Position numbers and translations under genes: made by a program. Positions 5,661 through 6,952 of a stretch of DNA of 6,952 bases are shown piece by piece (within the stretch, counting starts at the first letter, position 1; each line of letters starts with the position of its first letter). Source of the stretch: Flavobacteriaceae bacterium (GTDB lineage Bacteria; Bacteroidota; Bacteroidia; Flavobacteriales; Flavobacteriaceae). The stretch is taken from assembly GCA_018674025.1 (NCBI GenBank), contig JABHBC010000108.1, positions 1 through 6,952 on the forward strand, written 5' to 3'. A model generated the notes under the pieces. That model had not been told where the DNA came from and did no database searches. It saw only the letters and a list, made by a program, of their open reading frames with translations.

Positions 5661-6952
5661 TTATTCAATAGAAATTAGATAATTTAATTTATTGTTGTTA
5701 AACAGTTCATTAAAACTTTTTACTTCTTCAATCATCAATTTATCAAAAATTTCAAGATTTGTGTTTATCTGATCTGTTAAATATTCTTTAACTGCAATAT
5801 CTTGTTCGGTTGGAGAAAAATCACCCATAGACACTAAAGAATTTAAGTGTCCTAACTTATTTGTAAGTCTAATAGGGAAATTTAAGGGGTCTTGACCACT
5901 TCTGTTTTGAGTTTGATATAAAGCTTTTTCAATTTTTGATAAATCATCACTTAGCGCAGTTGCTTTTTCTTTTAACATTGATAAGTCATCTTGATTATAT
6001 GTCGAAGTAAATTTTAATAATTGACTTTTAATACTTCTAATAGTTTTAATAGATTTATGAGCCTTATCCATTGTTTTGTTAATCGAATTAATAAAATCAA
6101 ATTGCTCTTGCATAGATTTAATTGAACTTTCAGATCTTGGATCAATGTTGATTTTAAAAGGTTTTTGCTGAACAACACCATTAACATTTAGCTCAACAAA
6201 ATAATCCCCAGGAACAGCTTTAGGTCCATTTAGGCTAGCCCACCACAAAACCATTCCATCAAAATCACTTGCTCCATCATAATACATATCCCATGTAAAT
6301 TTATTAGGGCCTTTTTTAATTTTTAATTTCTTCTCTCCAGATGCTTTATTATTTAGTGAAATTATAGTGTCTTTATTGTTATTCAAATAAGTCAAAGACA
6401 CATTATCTTGTTCGGAGTAATTAAAAAGATTAAAATAAGTTATGACTCCATTTTCAAGATTTTGACCAGCTGTTAAGCTATTTCTTGAACTGCTTCTACC
6501 AGACATTCTATAAGAAATTTTTGGTGTAAATAATTCAATGTTATGTAAATCATGATATGGAAGTGATTTACGATCTAAAGAATTTATGTAGGATTGATGA
6601 ATAACTGTTAAATCATCTAAAATCCATATGCTTCTCCCTTGAGTAGCAACAATTAAACTATTGTTTTTTATAGTTAAGTCAGTAATTGGTACGATTGGTA
6701 AATTAAGTTGAAAACTCTGCCAATTTTGTCCTGCATCTAACGAAATATACATACCTGTTTCAGTTCCAGAATATAAAATATTTTTATTTTCTGGGTCTTC
6801 TCTAACCACTCTAGTAAAATGCTCTTCATTAATTCCATTAGTAATTTTTTTCCAGGTTTTACCATCACATTTATCGGCACAAATCTTATCTCTTATTTCC
6901 TTGTCAAAAATTTCAGCACCACCACCAGGCAATGAGTCTTGTCCTGCTTCTT
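5661..6952 (-). CDS. BNR/VPS10-like repeat glycosyl-hydrolase-type protein, C-terminal part (gene runs off right edge)
   Basis: The reading frame is open to the window edge: 429 complete codons plus a partial one, starting EAGQDSLPGGG. The TTG at 6932 is an internal codon, not a start. The beta-propeller end is recognisable from GKTWKKITNGI, HFTRVVREDPENKNILYSGT, an exact Asp-box SLDAGQNW at visible residues 70-77 (S-x-D-x-G-x-x-W), and ATQGRSIWILDDL near 102-114. A beta-sandwich-like segment at about 166-271 contains PGDYFVELNVNG. A mostly helical tail follows at about 272-416, including LNFPIRLTNKLGHL. This arrangement matches the end of large (about 900-1100 residue) secreted WD40/YVTN/BNR-repeat proteins found in Bacteroidota. 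They are often named glycosyl hydrolases but no catalytic role is visible here. The N-terminus and any signal peptide lie outside the window. hemJ begins 3 bases after its stop. Confidence 0.85.
   Translation of the reverse strand, partial: EAGQDSLPGGGAEIFDKEIRDKICADKCDGKTWKKITNGINEEHFTRVVREDPENKNILYSGTETGMYISLDAGQNWQSFQLNLPIVPITDLTIKNNSLIVATQGRSIWILDDLTVIHQSYINSLDRKSLPYHDLHNIELFTPKISYRMSGRSSSRNSLTAGQNLENGVITYFNLFNYSEQDNVSLTYLNNNKDTIISLNNKASGEKKLKIKKGPNKFTWDMYYDGASDFDGMVLWWASLNGPKAVPGDYFVELNVNGVVQQKPFKINIDPRSESSIKSMQEQFDFINSINKTMDKAHKSIKTIRSIKSQLLKFTSTYNQDDLSMLKEKATALSDDLSKIEKALYQTQNRSGQDPLNFPIRLTNKLGHLNSLVSMGDFSPTEQDIAVKEYLTDQINTNLEIFDKLMIEEVKSFNELFNNNKLNYLISIE

Noticed and set aside
6930..6932. 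TTG as the start of the BNR-repeat gene
   Set aside because: The frame continues without a stop to the window edge, the family protein is far longer, and TTG here is simply an internal leucine codon.

Overview
The window is AT-rich and densely coded, and its contents point to a bacterium of the phylum Bacteroidota, most likely a marine-type Flavobacteriia. The evidence is a SusC-like carboxypeptidase-regulatory plus TonB-plug protein, a signal peptide ending in FSQ, an NtrY-like kinase with a typical flavobacterial H-box, a bacilliredoxin (bacillithiol redox chemistry occurs in this phylum), TAnnTTTG-type -7 promoter elements, and no clear Shine-Dalgarno sequences. The species cannot be named from the sequence alone.

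Layout. Positions 1-264 (minus) hold the N-terminal 88 codons of a ZIP/GufA-family metal transporter that runs off the left edge. A 77-base divergent spacer (265-341) carries one -7-like element for each direction. A BrxA/BrxB-family bacilliredoxin lies at 342-752 (plus). It overlaps by 4 bases, tail to tail, the last gene of a long minus-strand cluster. Read in its own direction, that cluster contains: the C-terminal part of a large BNR/VPS10-like repeat protein (6952-5661, cut by the right edge); a HemJ-like protoporphyrinogen oxidase (5657-5121); a membrane sensor histidine kinase (5128-3674); an enoyl-CoA hydratase/isomerase (3671-2895); and a secreted multidomain protein (2785-749) with two carboxypeptidase-regulatory-like domains, a TonB-plug domain without a barrel, a TPR-like segment and a DUF2135/YfaP-like C-terminus.

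How the genes relate. Junctions in the cluster are very tight (3-base gap, 8-base overlap, 2-base gap), so the BNR gene, hemJ, the kinase and the crotonase are probably cotranscribed and partly translationally coupled. The final gene follows after 109 bases (34 if an upstream ATG is used). No response regulator is visible for the kinase. The encoded activities (heme synthesis, sensing, acyl-CoA chemistry, envelope proteins) do not form an obvious single pathway, so the grouping may be housekeeping synteny.

I see no CRISPR array, insertion sequence, tRNA or rRNA gene, phage gene or defence system, and no gene-free stretch over 300 bases. The most unusual item is the barrel-less plug/TPR/DUF2135-like protein. 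Nothing here amounts to a clearly new biological system.
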